DNA from: Chytridium lagenaria
Taxonomy: Eukaryota > Chytridiomycota > Chytridiomycetes > Chytridiales > Chytridiaceae
DNA length: 64,000 bases
Assembly (NCBI GenBank): GCA_025449115.1
Contig: JAHLKC010000007.1
Location: forward strand, 248,001-312,000
Direction: 5' to 3'
The notes below the pieces were generated by a model. That model was not told the DNA's origin and ran no database searches. It saw only the letters and a program-made list of their open reading frames with translations. Positions 1-11,531 of this stretch are shown in pieces. Position 1 is the stretch's first letter. Each line of letters begins with the position of its first letter. The translations under genes and the position numbers were made by a program.

Positions 1-11
1 TGACGAGGAGG

Positions 12-710
12 GTGAGAGAGGCTGAGGCTGTGCTTCAAAGGATTGAGAGCACCTTAGAGATGACGTCTCCAAGTGTGTCACCACCAGCAGAAGTCGACTC
101 GGACCCGACGCCTGAGCCCACTATCGACGATGCGACGGCGGCAGAGGAGTTTGACATTAATCGTGTCTCGGAGCCTTTCAATGACGCAGCAGTGGAAGAA
201 AAGCCCGTTGCTGAGCCTGCTACGGAGGTCTCTAATGACCCTCTGTCTGATGAAAAAGTTATTTATCCTGAGATTACTGAGCCTGCAACTTACAACACTG
301 TGGAAGAGCCTCTTGTCCTGCCTCCTATTATTGTGGCCGACAACGATGCTCTCGCTCAAGAGATACCCGCTTTTGAGAACGTTGCTGAGCCCATTGCTGA
401 AGTTATGGAGGAGAAGATTTTCGCAACCAACACCGTGGCAGAGATGGAACCTGTCGTTATCGAAGCTATCTCAGAATCCGCTGCCGTTGTAAAGACAGAA
501 ACTCTGGGCGAATCTGCTGAGGGCCAATCACCCGCTTCCAACAATGTAAACGTAGATAAGAACGGTGCTGGAGAGGTTGGGGTTGCACTTTCTTCCATGT
601 CATGCTACTCTTGCTCTTGTACCAATGAAGGCTCTATCACGTCATCTCTTTGCTATTCCCTGCAGTGTCCTAAAAAGGCCTCAGCTAGCCTACTTTATCT
701 CATCGAGTAA
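12..710 (+). CDS. 3' end of an acidic protein, function unknown
   Basis: The frame is open from the window edge to a stop at 708-710, so this is probably the last exon of a gene that starts outside the window. About 190 residues are rich in Glu, Pro, Ala and Val with recurring EPxxE-type stretches, as in a disordered linker. The C-terminus changes character to a cysteine cluster (CYSCSC, then CYSLQCPKKA) before ending LLYLIE. I recall similar CYS..CPKK endings on large fungal signalling proteins but cannot name the family with confidence. The bias is uninterrupted and the stop is followed at once by AT-rich, non-coding-looking sequence, which supports a real exon. The internal ATG at 12 should not be taken as the start. 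No domain with an assignable activity is visible. Confidence 0.5.
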   Translation: MREAEAVLQRIESTLEMTSPSVSPPAEVDSDPTPEPTIDDATAAEEFDINRVSEPFNDAAVEEKPVAEPATEVSNDPLSDEKVIYPEITEPATYNTVEEPLVLPPIIVADNDALAQEIPAFENVAEPIAEVMEEKIFATNTVAEMEPVVIEAISESAAVVKTETLGESAEGQSPASNNVNVDKNGAGEVGVALSSMSCYSCSCTNEGSITSSLCYSLQCPKKASASLLYLIE

Positions 711-895
711 TTAATTCCTTTAATTTTTGTTAGAGCTTTTACTAGACCTGTTTGTTTGTTTTTCTACCTTTCTCTCTTTTATTGCTCTCCCTCTTTCCCT
801 CTTTTTTTTACCACTCTCCTTTCCTTTTGTCTCCGTTTGGTTTTATTTGAACGCATTTCTTTTCCATTTTTGTTTGCCATACGAGCCTGTACTTT

Positions 896-1008
<113 letters not shown>

Positions 1009-1332
1009 GATTAAAACACGCCTGACAGATCATGTTTTTTATAGTGGAAGTGCTTTTTTACGTTGCTCTGGTGCCTCGTTTATAGTAGTATTTGAATTTT
1101 TAGAATCAATGAGTGAAGGTTTATCAGATCGAATCGAAGAAAGGGGTGCGTGGTTGTGCGTGATGCGAAAATCCGGACCTTGGTTGTCTCGATCGGTGTT
1201 GCGGTTGTTCAAAAAGCGGATTTGATACCGAATGAGACATTGCAAAAAAAGATGGTCAAAAATGCAGATGTCTGTGAGCAACTAGGTGCGTTTATGACGA
1301 CGCTCAAGGCTAAGAACCCTCGCAAAACGTAG

Positions 1333-3319
1333 GTGCCGATGTGTTCCGCTTTGTTGCTGTGTGGAATGTCTGGTGGTTGTCTTCCTTTATACGCCATTCA
1401 AACTTACGGATTATGTGTCTTTGGAACCGTCTTTTATTCCCTCTCGATCACCATCAGATCCTGCGACGTATGCCGATCTTTGAAGCGGAAATGTAACGGC
1501 ACCTTTCGCATGTGCAAGAAGAGACGCAACTTCAGCGATAACAGTGAAGAACCTCAGCCACCGGCTGTTGTACCTCCGCTACGCCAACCTCCACCCGTCC
1601 AGCCGTATCCCACCTACACTATTCTAAAATTCGACACTCCTCCATTAGAGCCTGTCAGCGCCAGCTTTGTCAGGCAGTCACTTGACCCTTTAGTTTCATT
1701 TCTGGACAACATGAATGTGACTTTCGCTTTGAGCAGTAATGCGATCTCCTCAGCTTTGCCATCTCCCCTGGCAACCAAGCCCGACCTCTACGATATGCCT
1801 CCAGATTTGGTCGCTCTTTACTATGCATCCCAGCAGTATGATGTGGTTGACCAAACTGTTATCCACAAATATCTTAGTGGGAAGACAGGGACCATGCACA
1901 TTGAGATTGTGAACACCCAGCTCGATACAAGTGGATCATCCATGTTTTTCAGGTACGTCATCGTTGTAAATTGTTGGCTCACGGTGAACATAGGTACTCC
2001 ATGTGCGCTATGGCCTCTATGTTGAGCAATCCACCGGCACCACACATTATTACCAAAACCTATTATAAGATGGCCAGAAAATTGCTTCCTTCTGCTATGG
2101 ATAATCCCACCATTGAGTCTCTTCAGGCAATACTCGGTCTCTATTCTTGTGGAATAGGTATTACATTCTCTTTCGAGTTTGTTTATTCATTTTCGTTGGC
2201 CTTATTTTGTGTGTACCTTTGTATGAACAGCTCTGGGAGATTGTACATCCACCAAATGGCTGCTACAAGTGACACTGAGAATGGTATGTGGGCCTGCTTC
2301 AGTCTTGTAATCTAATTACTTTATAGGCAACTTATTTGAAGCTTGATAAAGAACCGTCTGCAAACACACTTCCTTTAAAAGCCGATATGACTTCGGGGGA
2401 TATTGAAAAAAGAAGACAATGCTGGGAGGCATGCTACTTTTTAGATAGAAGTAGGCCCTTTTCTCTTTATGCTTACATTATCGACCACATCTTTTTATCT
2501 GAGAGTACAAAGCTTATCTTCTCTATTTTCAGTGGCTTCCGTGTATTACGGAGAAACCTCGTTCTTTATGGGAAACCCTTCACGACCTTATTCCGACTCT
2601 TCGCGATACACCTCACGGGGCAATTTGATCGAGCTTACCGATGTGGCTTTTCAAATTGGCAATGCGGTCCGGCTTCCTTTGCAAGGTTTTGATGACCTTC
2701 AAGCCCGCTTGCCTGAACTCCGTTTAGTTGAGGCTCTTCTCCTTGAGTGGCTGGAGGGCCAACCAGAAATTGTGCGGTTGAATTTTGAGAGCGGTTTGGA
2801 GGTCTTGCTGAGGGACGGCTTTGGCAACAGCTGCGGAGGCAGCCTTAAGGATGAGCAATCCATGGCGGAAACTCTCCTGTCAAAATTTCTCTTTCACACG
2901 TGCTGGTGTCTTCTGCATCGACCGAGGCTGCATCTTAAGGTCGATGATTCGGGTGCAGCTGATGCAGATATTGTCAGACAGACAGTGTTGAGATCGATGG
3001 GTTTGGTTGAACGGTCATCCAAGGTCATTCACAACATGGTCGAACAAATTATGGCCAAGTCCGGAGTTCGGTTGCGATATCTTCATCCTTCGGTTGGATT
3101 TAGCGTCCTCACGTCGTTTTACGGCTTTCTAGATCTGATTCTACGCCCTGAAACTACTGAGGCCAGCAGGATGGAATTTCTTGGGATGATGAGAACCAAT
3201 TTTGCACTTTTGAACAAGTTCAATGATGTTTGGGAGTCATTCCAAACTTGGATGCCTATCCTTCGACTGGATTTAACGTCCTTACATTTACGGCTTTGTA
3301 GATCGGATTATACGCCCTG
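1333..3319 (+). CDS. Zn(II)2Cys6 fungal-type transcription factor
   Basis: A nuclear DNA-binding regulator. At 1459-1500 the frame reads SCDVCRSLKRKCNG, the first half of a zinc binuclear cluster (CxxCx6C) with its basic linker. The second half of the cluster (CxxCx6C) is degenerate as read: only one Cys follows before a KKRRNFSDNS stretch. After a Pro-rich linker comes a fungal_trans-like region (PPDLVALYY, SMCAMASMLS, LQAILGLYSCG, KRRQCWEACYFLDR, DVAFQIGNAVRLPLQ). It is split by short introns near 1952-1994, 2155-2230, 2283-2327 and 2450-2531, and the last exon runs to 3319. The true start is uncertain: the upstream frame is open to 1333, but the extra N-terminal residues look like non-coding sequence. 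The target is unknown. The missing cysteines are either a base error or a sign of an impaired DNA-binding domain. Confidence 0.75.
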
Positions 3320-4111
3320 ATATTATTTTTTTTTGAATAAAGCATTAATGATCGAAAACAATAAATAACAAACGTTGTAAAAGTTCATTAGAAGCCATTG
3401 AGTTCGATATTGTGAATGAAACGGTCTCCGTGATATTTTTGACGAATTTTGATAACAGTTGAGACTACTATTATTATAAATGCATGGGAATATTTACAAC
3501 TTTTGCCTTAGTCGACAATACTTATGAAGTAGTCTGCCGATCATCAACACAACCACATCCACATTCCGTTCTTTTCCATGAACGATGGTGTTGTGAAAGC
3601 CCAAAGTCGTAAGCTGAGTATGTGTAAGTGATTTGTGTTCCTGCACGTAAATATTTTATATCGTTGGATTTTTTAAGGATGCTCGGAATGCCAAAAACAT
3701 GGTTCAACTGTAGTTGCCCGTGGAACAAGATTCCGCAAAAACGGAGAAGAAAAAAATGTCAAAGGTAATCGTTATCTTCTTATGATTCAAAGTTAACTAT
3801 TTAAACTCTTCTGTCGACCCTCAGACACTATTATTGGGTAGTTGATGCGAATTGGATCATATTTTAAAAGTTGAGGGCCAAAGAGGTCTTTTGAAACAGT
3901 ATTTATTAATGCTTCCAAAGGAGAAAGAGGTCTCAGCAAGAGAGAAGCGAACGCCGGAGCAATGGGTAAACCGCGAGAAAGACCCGCGTTGCCACATCAG
4001 AAGCGGAAGAGGTTGAAAGAAAGAAAAGGGTTTGACATCGAGGAAACTAATAACAAGAGCATTCAAAACGATCTGGGAGTCAAAAAATTGTCCCGAAAGA
4101 TTGCTGGCCGT
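3320..4111. other. intergenic, no gene recognised
   Basis: AT-rich spacer between the zinc-cluster gene and the convergent lipase gene. Small open frames exist, but none has a recognisable motif. An AATAAA-like signal follows the regulator stop at about 3335-3340. Confidence 0.6.
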
Positions 4112-5468
4112 TTACTGAAAGTAGTCGTTGGGGCCGGGGCAGGTGATCTGGTTGAAGGTGTTGAACTGGTAGTTGTCGACCTTGGAACCGGCGGGCTGGA
4201 AAAGGTTGTTCCAAAGCATACCGGCGACGCTGGAGTGAGCGCATTGGTTGGGGTGGAAGCAGTCAATCTGGCGAGATAGTCGAGGGAGTTGATAACGAGC
4301 TTGGAGGCACCAGGTTGGACGTTGACGACAAAGTTGTCAAAGTTGAATTCGGCGGAAACCTTGCGAATGCGTTGGTTGTATTGGATGGCGTAGGAGTCCA
4401 TGAGAGCGCGGTTGGCGGGAGTCTTGGAGCATGGGCATAGGTTGAGAATACCCTGAGCGAAACCACAGTCTATGGAAGGAGGGGGTTAGAAAATGTTGAA
4501 GATTTTGCTGACAAAAGAATGGTTGGAGACGTACAAGAGTTGGTCTGCTGGGGGAACCAGACTTGGGAGACATTGAAGGTCTCGAAAGCGTTAATGATCG
4601 TGTTGCTACCAAAGTTGGGGTTGGCGCGGAGGGCACTCAAAGTGCTTCTGAAGTTGGTCTCAAAGACGTCGGGGGTGGTAGGGTTGGCGTTGCAGCTCTG
4701 ATATATGGGCCCGTGTCAGCATTAATTTTAAATGAATAAAAAAAAAAAATACGAAATGTGAAGAGTTTCGGACTTACAGCGCAAAGATCGTTGGCACCAA
4801 TGAGGACGTTGATCATCTTCCAGGACGAGGCAGAGTAGGCTCCAGACCTGAAAGCGTTGCTGAGAGTGGTAACCTGACCAACAAGATCGGGAACTTTAGC
4901 ACCAGAGACGGCAGCGTTGAGAACGCTGATGGGAGCACGGAGGGCAGTGGTGCCGGTGGATTGACCACGGAGAGCGGGGTTGTAGCGAGCGAGGAAGTTG
5001 GCAATGGAGGTCGCGCCCCTGTCACCTCCGGAGGAGAATGCAAGACCACGGAACTCAGTGACCCTGGTGAACGGAAGCCTGCCGCTGTTCATTCCAAAGC
5101 CGGCGGTGATAGAGTCACCAAGAGCCAAGATGGTGGAAATGTCCTAAAAATAGTAAAGTGGTGAGATAATGACGTTGAATTGTGTGAGTATAAAAAGGAT
5201 ATCCTACCTTGGGGCGAACGGTCCTAGCGTTGATGGGCTTAACACCATCATCGGCGTATGGGGTGCAAGTAAAGACGGGGGCCGGGCAAGTGAACAAGGC
5301 GGAAACCGCGTTGGCGCTGACAGCTTGAGTGGTGGGGCGGCTAGGCGAGGTGATGAACTTGACGAGGGCGTCTTCCATCCAGTCCTGTGAGTAGAGGGGC
5401 GCCTTGGTAGAAGGAGCAGCGATAGTGAGGGCAGCAAGGCTGAGCGTGATGAGGTATGAGAAGATCAT
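4112..5468 (-). CDS. secreted SGNH/GDSL lipase (phospholipase B-like)
   Basis: An extracellular serine esterase/lipase. The start is the ATG at 5466-5468, which gives MIFSYLITLSLAALTIAAP, a clear signal peptide. Exon 1 carries a CPAPVFTC..PYADDG region. After an intron, exon 2 has block I, DISTILALGDSITAGFG (nucleophile Ser in GDS), then LNAAVSGAKVPDL (block II) and NVLIGANDLCA (block III, GxND). Exon 3 ends QVWFPQQTL. The final exon has the block V catalytic pair as IDCFHPNQCAHSS, followed by MLWNNLFQPAG. Reading block V requires a one-base frame change near 4270; the stop is then at 4112-4114. The order and spacing match the PLB1-like branch of the GDSL family, so hydrolysis of phospholipid or lysophospholipid acyl esters is the likely activity. 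Three or four introns of about 60 nt interrupt it. The exact substrate is not readable from the sequence. Confidence 0.88.
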
Positions 5469-7426
5469 TTTGATGGGTATAGGGTTCTTAGAGATCTTGT
5501 AGATATGAGGTTTGATACTGTAAAGAAGAGGATAGCTAAAGACGCTCAACCTAGAGGAATGTGGATGTGTGGATGTGTAGGATGAAGAGATGTTGAGGGG
5601 GAGATGGTCGCATTTTATAAGGCTCGCGTCTGTTATCCTTTATGCTTGGATGATTCGACCGGTCGGATCAGAGACATGGAAGGGTTGTTTCTCGGCAAGT
5701 CATAATGGGTGAATTCCAGATCAATGAGGAAGAACGCTTGGGGAGGGGTCTCATGAACTCGTGCGCACTCTCCAAGCGTTTATGCGGAGCTGGGAAAAAG
5801 GGTAACTGATCGTCTTTTTCTTTCCATGATGATAATTAGGAGCAATGACGTCGATGGTGATATAGCGCTTGCCTCTACATCGTCAACGTCTAATAATAGT
5901 GGTGAGCATGACAAATAGCGCAGCTGGATAAAGCAAACAAACATACACGGGTGGATATCTACATGGAAGGCGGAAGACGAAAGCGCAAGAGGGATATCTT
6001 TCTCTTCCGCACAGGACGTCGCCTGACTTTTGACGATGTCGGTGGGTCCATAAGCGAGCCTCTTTCCTCTACCTATATTCTACTGAGTGAAAAGTAATAA
6101 ACCTTCTGTATGAGTAAGCCAAAGGGATCAAGGTTTTTCACTTTCCATCACCTGCGTGAGCCTCTCTCCCGGGCTCAGCATTTTTTCTTACCTAAGATCT
6201 TTTCTTCTCAGCCCGCGCGTAGGAAATTTCCTGTGCTGACTTCGATTCCTCCTGAGTCCTGATCCTGCGTGTCCTGCATCAGCTTGTTGAGACGCCAACG
6301 TCACACTTTATGAAGGTGCCGGGGTTTGAAATTTGCCCTGGATGACAAGTCAACGTTCTTTAATTCGGCTTCAATGGTCCGCTGATGGAGAAAGTGGGTT
6401 GCGTTCTTATCAAACAATAAAACATCTCTCCCACCTACTCGTTGAGGACACTGACCCTCCCAATGGCGTGAGTGGAGTTCGTTTGCGTATGAGACGAGGC
6501 GTTAACCTATCTCTGGTATGAAAGGCCTTCCGTATAATTAAATGTCCTAACAATGGCAGAGATGATTGACATACCAATTCCAACCTCCGCTCTCTGTCTC
6601 TCCCTCTTTCCTCCCTATTCACCCGTCTTTCCATCTCCTCTCCTATCCATCGATCCAATCCGACATCGCGTGGCAGGTGCCACGCTGCGCTTTCCCATCA
6701 AGCAACGCCCAGCAAAAAAGTTGCAAAAATTTTCCCAGTACCACACGTGGTGTCGAGTGCTTGCAAAAAAGAGAAAACTCCGACGTCCACGCGACGTGGT
6801 GGAGCGGAAGGAAGGTAGCGCGGACCCCATCACGCGAGGGTTGATTTCAACCTTATTCATCTTCTTTCCATTTTTTTTGTCGGAGATCAAAAAACGCTCC
6901 ACGCGGCAGGGAGACCACGCTCGATTCATGTTGGCTGACAGCCAGGAGAAAGGAAGGAGAATTGGAGGACCCATCAGAGAAAGGTCAGATGCATGAAAAG
7001 TGGATAACGTCCACCAGATTTCATACTTAGGGGTAAAGCTTGGCGATTGGGTTGATAATGATTGTAAGAAAGTTGATATAACGTTTTTGCTGGGGTCAAG
7101 AGCATGGTTAGGAGCTCCCCCCTCCAAGTTTCCTCTAAAACCTCGATTTAAAGATTTCCCTACGCGAGGGTTGTTGGTAGCGTGGTATCGACCATCATCG
7201 AGCATGCCATAAACCATCCCACTAATAGCGTATGCCGAATGCCCGTCCCACCTAGCTAATCCCTTCAGTCGAGCCTGATGTTAACATCATTGCCTACACG
7301 CAACGCGTATGCACATAGTCGAAGAAATTCCCTGTATACCCCCGGCCCAAGAATACAGCCGAGCATAGGATGCACAATTTGGGAGTCAAAAGATTGCCCT
7401 TTTTCATTTTCTCTTAAGCAATCACC
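5469..7426. other. intergenic region, no gene recognised
   Basis: About 2 kb between the divergently transcribed lipase and UBXN11-like genes. The lipase end has a pyrimidine/purine-rich promoter-like stretch and a TTTATAAGG box near 5615 (minus-strand orientation CCTTATAAA). The longest frame (minus, about 6615-7217) has no domain, no splice logic and low-complexity ends, so it is not called. Confidence 0.55.
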
Positions 7427-9436
7427 ATGAGCAGCATGGATGGTTTACCCATTCTACCCCCCATCTTGCCCCATCAACAGTCACGGGTCTATTCAGCTTC
7501 CAAAAAATCCTTTAAACCGTTTCCAGAGACGAGACGGGATAATGTGGAGCGATTCTGGGAGAATCCCGCGGAGACCGGAAAGGGTGAGATGGTGTGCGAA
7601 TAGTTTGGTCCTCATTGTTTTCTTTCTTAGGGGAAGATGATGCGCTTCAGAGTATTTTAGGGAAGTTGCATGGGTTGGAGGCAGGTTGTAAAGGCTTTTC
7701 GGGTGTTCAGAAAGAAGTAAGTGTGGCAAGTAATATGTGGTTGATGGAATTCCAGGAAGTGGTGCCTTCAAATAGTCAAGCCACGCTGTTTCCCTCAGTG
7801 GCTATAGAATCTGAAAAAGTAAGGAGAGGAAGTTGATATCGAAAGCTTACCATAATAAAGCTGAACGAAATGGAAGCTCGAATGAAACAATGCGAACGCC
7901 GACTCAAAGATTTAGAGAAATACGTCCTTCACACTTTCGATCCGTGCGTACACCATTACCGAGCCTTGACCTCTTTTCTAATGTGTGGTTTAATAGCGCT
8001 CGCCCCATAAATTCATCTTCCCCTGCCACACTATCCTCAAGATGCTCAACCGCATCGTCATCGTCGTCACCAGGAGGAGGTGCAGAGCGATATCGGGCGT
8101 CCGTTACAAAACAACAAGATGTAAAGTTATCGCTGACAGAAAGAATACTGGGGATTCCACAAGCGTTTCCGTATAACTTTAGTCTTCTTGTGAATCGGAT
8201 ACGGGATCTTAATTTTCTCGCGGGGGAGGGGATCTGCCAGGTGGTTTCTGGGACGGATGGAGCACAATTGAAGGTATACCATTTCCTTACACTTCAAATA
8301 TCTCCTGCATGGCTCTTTCGTGTTTGGTTATCTTTTATTAATTCTGGATTTCTCCTTCACTTTTAATCATCGACTTTTTATCACGACCTTCGAATCTTAT
8401 CTCCTCTCGTAAACAGCCACCACAATCCATCACATTAAAAGTATACCTCAACGGAATCATTGTTCGACATTGTCAATTCCGCTCCTTCTCAGACCCTACC
8501 ACCGAATCCTTCATGACCGATATTCTAGACGGATACTTCCCCTTTGAGCTCAAAGATGAGTATCCAGATGGAGGTTGGTGCAAAAACTTAGCACTGATTA
8601 TCCTTATACATTTTTCGTAGTCGTTTTCTTGCTTGAAGACTATCATACGCAAATGTTTCAACCTTCGGGGTCAAGGTATATCCCATATTCTGGAAAGCCT
8701 TTCAGTCTTCAAAACAATGAGAAACAAACATCAGCGTCGTCAAGTGCTAGATCTTCGACTGGGAATGAAAATGACAGCTTTTGTGTAAAGGTGCGCATAT
8801 AAATCATTTTAATTTTATAGACGTCCATGCTCATGCGTTTTCTTTTATATGCTAAGGCAAGAGACCCTGCTTACGATGATAATGCGTCAAATGCTGGGCT
8901 TCAATCACTTCCGAGACAATTTGTTCGTAATGGCAAGGTTATTCAACTCCGAGAGCGCATTGGTGATCTTTTGGACGTAAGGCAACTTCCGAAACTTTGG
9001 GAATAATAGTCAACATGATTTGCTGAAATATTGCTCACTTGCACGTCAATAGGCTAAACCCCGACAGGATTCCTTCAAGCAACATCACTTTTGTATCGAC
9101 AACGGTATTCTCAGCCCAATTGACTGTAAGACACAATCAGGGACCTCTATCCTCCGAATCCGATGTCCAAGCCAAGGCATGGAATTCCTTCTTCACGCCC
9201 TCTCGCCAGATATGACCATACGTGAGCTAAAGCTCATGCTCTGCTCCCCTATAAACCATCACGCGTCTCTCCACCCTAAAGAATGGAGGCTCCGAACACT
9301 TCTCTGCAGCGACTTTGCCGAAGACATTTCACTCAAACAACTGAGGCTGGTGCCCAGGGGTACATTGTTCTTGGAATTTATAGCAGATGCGGCCAGCGCC
9401 ACCGACTCTTTGTCGTCGTTTTTGGATGAAGTGTGA
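7427..9436 (+). CDS. UBXN11-like (Socius) SEP and UBX domain protein
   Basis: A probable ubiquitin-system adaptor (UBX proteins usually bind Cdc48/p97). The start at 7427 gives MSSMDGLPILPPILP. Exon 1 ends at 7583, then a 47-nt GTGAG...TTAG intron leads into GEDDALQSILGKLHGLE. The next exon has a short coiled coil (KLNEMEARMKQCERRLKDLE). After a Ser-rich linker comes ILGIPQAFPYNFSLLVNRIRDLN and LAGEG. The SEP domain spans two exons: LKVYLNGIIVRHCQFRSFSD, DILDGYFPFELKDEYPDG, then LLEDYHTQMF. The last exons carry LPRQFVRNGKVIQLRERIGD and a UBX-like fold (SILRIRCPSQ, MTIRELKLML, EWRLRTLL, FLEF). The coiled-coil, 'LN.LAGEG', SEP, UBX order is that of UBXN11, not p47. One or two donor or frame details in the middle exons are approximate. 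Confidence 0.78.
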
Positions 9437-9608
9437 ATTTTGACACGCTTTGACACAGCCTCTTTCAAAATAAAAAATTTAATCAATTATATATTGGAGT
9501 CAAAACAGATAAAGAAGAAGCCGTCGGCGCCTTCATCATCCAATCCATCACTGTTTTTTTAACATCGTCAATTGTTTCCAAGACTTACCTCAGCATTCTC
9601 ATCCAACA

Positions 9609-10761
9609 ATGTTTCGTACCATTATCACTCCCATCGAGCGCACCTTATCCATATGCTCAAAAACCAGCACCAAGTCCCTCCCGAAGTCAACCTCCAAAAT
9701 CTCCCGTCCTCCCTCTCGAGCTCATCGCGACCATCATCTTTGAAGCCTCAACCTCCCTCGTCGAGCTCGCCCATCTCTCCTCCATCTCCAAAGCCATCCG
9801 CGCCTTCATCTGGACTTCCCCCAAAGTCAAAGCAAGGGTGCTCATTAAGAATTCCAGACGGAATCGTATCACGCATTCGTTCTTTGCATTCTTTGCGTTA
9901 CCGGATTCTGCTTCGATACTTGGATGGTTGATTGATTTCAAGTATATCACACCGGAGAGTTGTCCGAGATTGATGGCGTTGACGCAGCCACTGCATAATC
10001 GACCTGAGATTATGCAGAAGATGTTGGATGGGGGGTTTCCTCCAGAATCGTCGACGCTTTTGGTTGCTGGCGAACAGGTATTTTATAATATCCGTTGATT
10101 CTTAGACTGTTAATTATAATGCGCCTTTTAATTTGATTTGACGTTTCGTGAAGTGGCTTTTATGGAGCACGGTTTTGTTGTCTTTTCCCTTTACTCATCT
10201 AAGCTATAAACGCATTATATAATTCAAATATTGTTTTTTAATGCAGAGGGTACGTGGACATGTTCGCCCAACTTGTTTCTCAAGGCCTTTCACCCCGGCC
10301 CCTTTGTCCTAACCGCCGCCGCCGCTATGGGCCACGACGAAATCGTCCAAATGCTTCTCGAACGAAATATGGTCCCTGACCCTTTAGCTATCAACACCTG
10401 CGCCGGTGCCGGCCATATCAGCACCCTTCGGATCCTACTGACCAACATCCACGTCCAACGCATGGAAAAGACCCGTATCTCGATGGGTCTTCGCGACGCT
10501 GCGAGAAGCGGATACAGGGAGGTTGTGGAAGCACTGTTGGAGTTTGGTGTGAAAAATGGGTTCGCGCTTTCAGAGGCTATTGCGGCGGGATGTACGGAGG
10601 TTGTTGGGGCGTTGTTGGCTGCGGGATGTCAACCGAGCATGGCGGATTGGATGGCGGCGAGGAGGAATCCGGCGCTCCGGAAAACCCTGATGGAGCATGC
10701 GAGAAGGAGGAGGAAGGCAAAGTTGCATGAAATCCTTCAAAGGGTGTTTTCAGTTCGATAA
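9609..10761 (+). CDS. F-box-like protein with ankyrin repeats
   Basis: A putative substrate adaptor of an SCF-type ubiquitin ligase; the role is inferred from architecture only. The N-terminal half holds LPLELIATIIFEASTSL and HLSSISKAIRAFIWTSPKVK, which fits an F-box (LP.E.I..I...). It continues SFFAFFALPDSASILGWLID and HNRPEIMQKMLDGGFPPES. The C-terminal half has ankyrin-like units: AAAMGHDEIVQMLLERNMV, CAGAGHISTLRILLTN, AARSGYREVVEALLEFGV and AIAAGCTEVVGALLAAG. It ends in a basic HARRRRKAKLHEILQRVF tail. An intron-like AT-rich gap lies at about 10078-10245. The start is taken at the ATG near 9609, but reaching the F-box from it needs a one-base frame change near 9710. Confidence 0.65.
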
Positions 10762-11073
10762 TATTACGCCTCTTGACTTCTTTAAAAAAACGATACACAG
10801 GACCAAAATACACAGGACCAAGAATGGAGGAAACTGTTTGAGGGATATTAACGGCGTCATCTGTTTGACGGTTTCTTCGAAGCCTCGAGTTGAAAACATA
10901 TTCTAGCGTACCTCACAAACATATGCAACTTATTCCTTATGAAAAAGACACCAGACCGCCAATTTTTAAATATATTTCTTTCATCATTTAGTCAGAGGTT
11001 GGTTGCATAACACATCCTTCGTCACTTCTTCCTCTTCATTATACAAATCAATTTAAATACATAACATGGTTTG

Positions 11074-11110
11074 TCAACACCCTTGACATTCAAATATTAC
11101 TTTGATAAAA
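11074..11110 (+). repeat. candidate left terminal inverted repeat
   Basis: TCAACA, then CCC, then TTGACA, then 15 bases, then TTTGATAAAA. The same blocks occur in the same order on the opposite strand at 18243-18280, over nearly the same length (37 against 38 nt). The spacer bases differ, so the match is imperfect and was found by eye. Confidence 0.4.
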
Positions 11111-11372
11111 GGTTAGTAGCTTCCTCCACCCAGCATCCATCACACTCACCACTCCCCACCATCCGCTCACCTCATCCGGTCGATTTATTCGTCGACGCAT
11201 CTGTCATTCATTCATCAGTCATCAGCGTTAGGGTTATCCTTAACTTCTCTATCGTTGTCTGGCATTTTATTCAATCGCGTGTTCGTTATTCCATCGGTAG
11301 ACGCATCTTTGCTTCTCCACCTATTTCTCCGTTACCTAACCGTCAATTTATTCGACTTCTCCATCGCAGTCC

Positions 11373-11503
11373 GTCAATTTTCGTCAACGAGTCTGTCGTT
11401 TCTTCACCTCTTCACCTCCCCATAGTCGTCCATCAATCCGTCAATTTTCGTCAACGAGTCTGTCGTTCTTCACCTCTTCACCTCCCCATAGTCGTCCATC
11501 AAT
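11373..11503 (+). repeat. 67-nt tandem duplication in promoter region
   Basis: Two nearly identical copies of a unit that begins GTCAATTTTCGTCAACGAGT and ends CGTCCATCAATCC. They differ by about one base in a T run. They lie just upstream of the start of the unrecognised gene at 11532. Confidence 0.85.
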
Positions 11504-11531
11504 CCGTCATTAAGCTTCGCGGTTTCACACC

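Larger units (their letters stand above)
10762..11531. other. intergenic, left edge of the Fanzor-bearing element
   Basis: No gene recognised. It contains the putative left terminal repeat (11074-11110) and a 67-nt tandem duplication (about 11373-11503), both listed separately. The sequence upstream of the next start is strikingly TC-rich (CATCNNTCACC-type), as in many fungal promoters. Confidence 0.55.

Noticed and set aside
6615..7217. 200-residue minus-strand open frame
   Set aside because: No domain, no orthologue-like motif, Arg/Ser-biased ends, and placed in what looks like promoter sequence.
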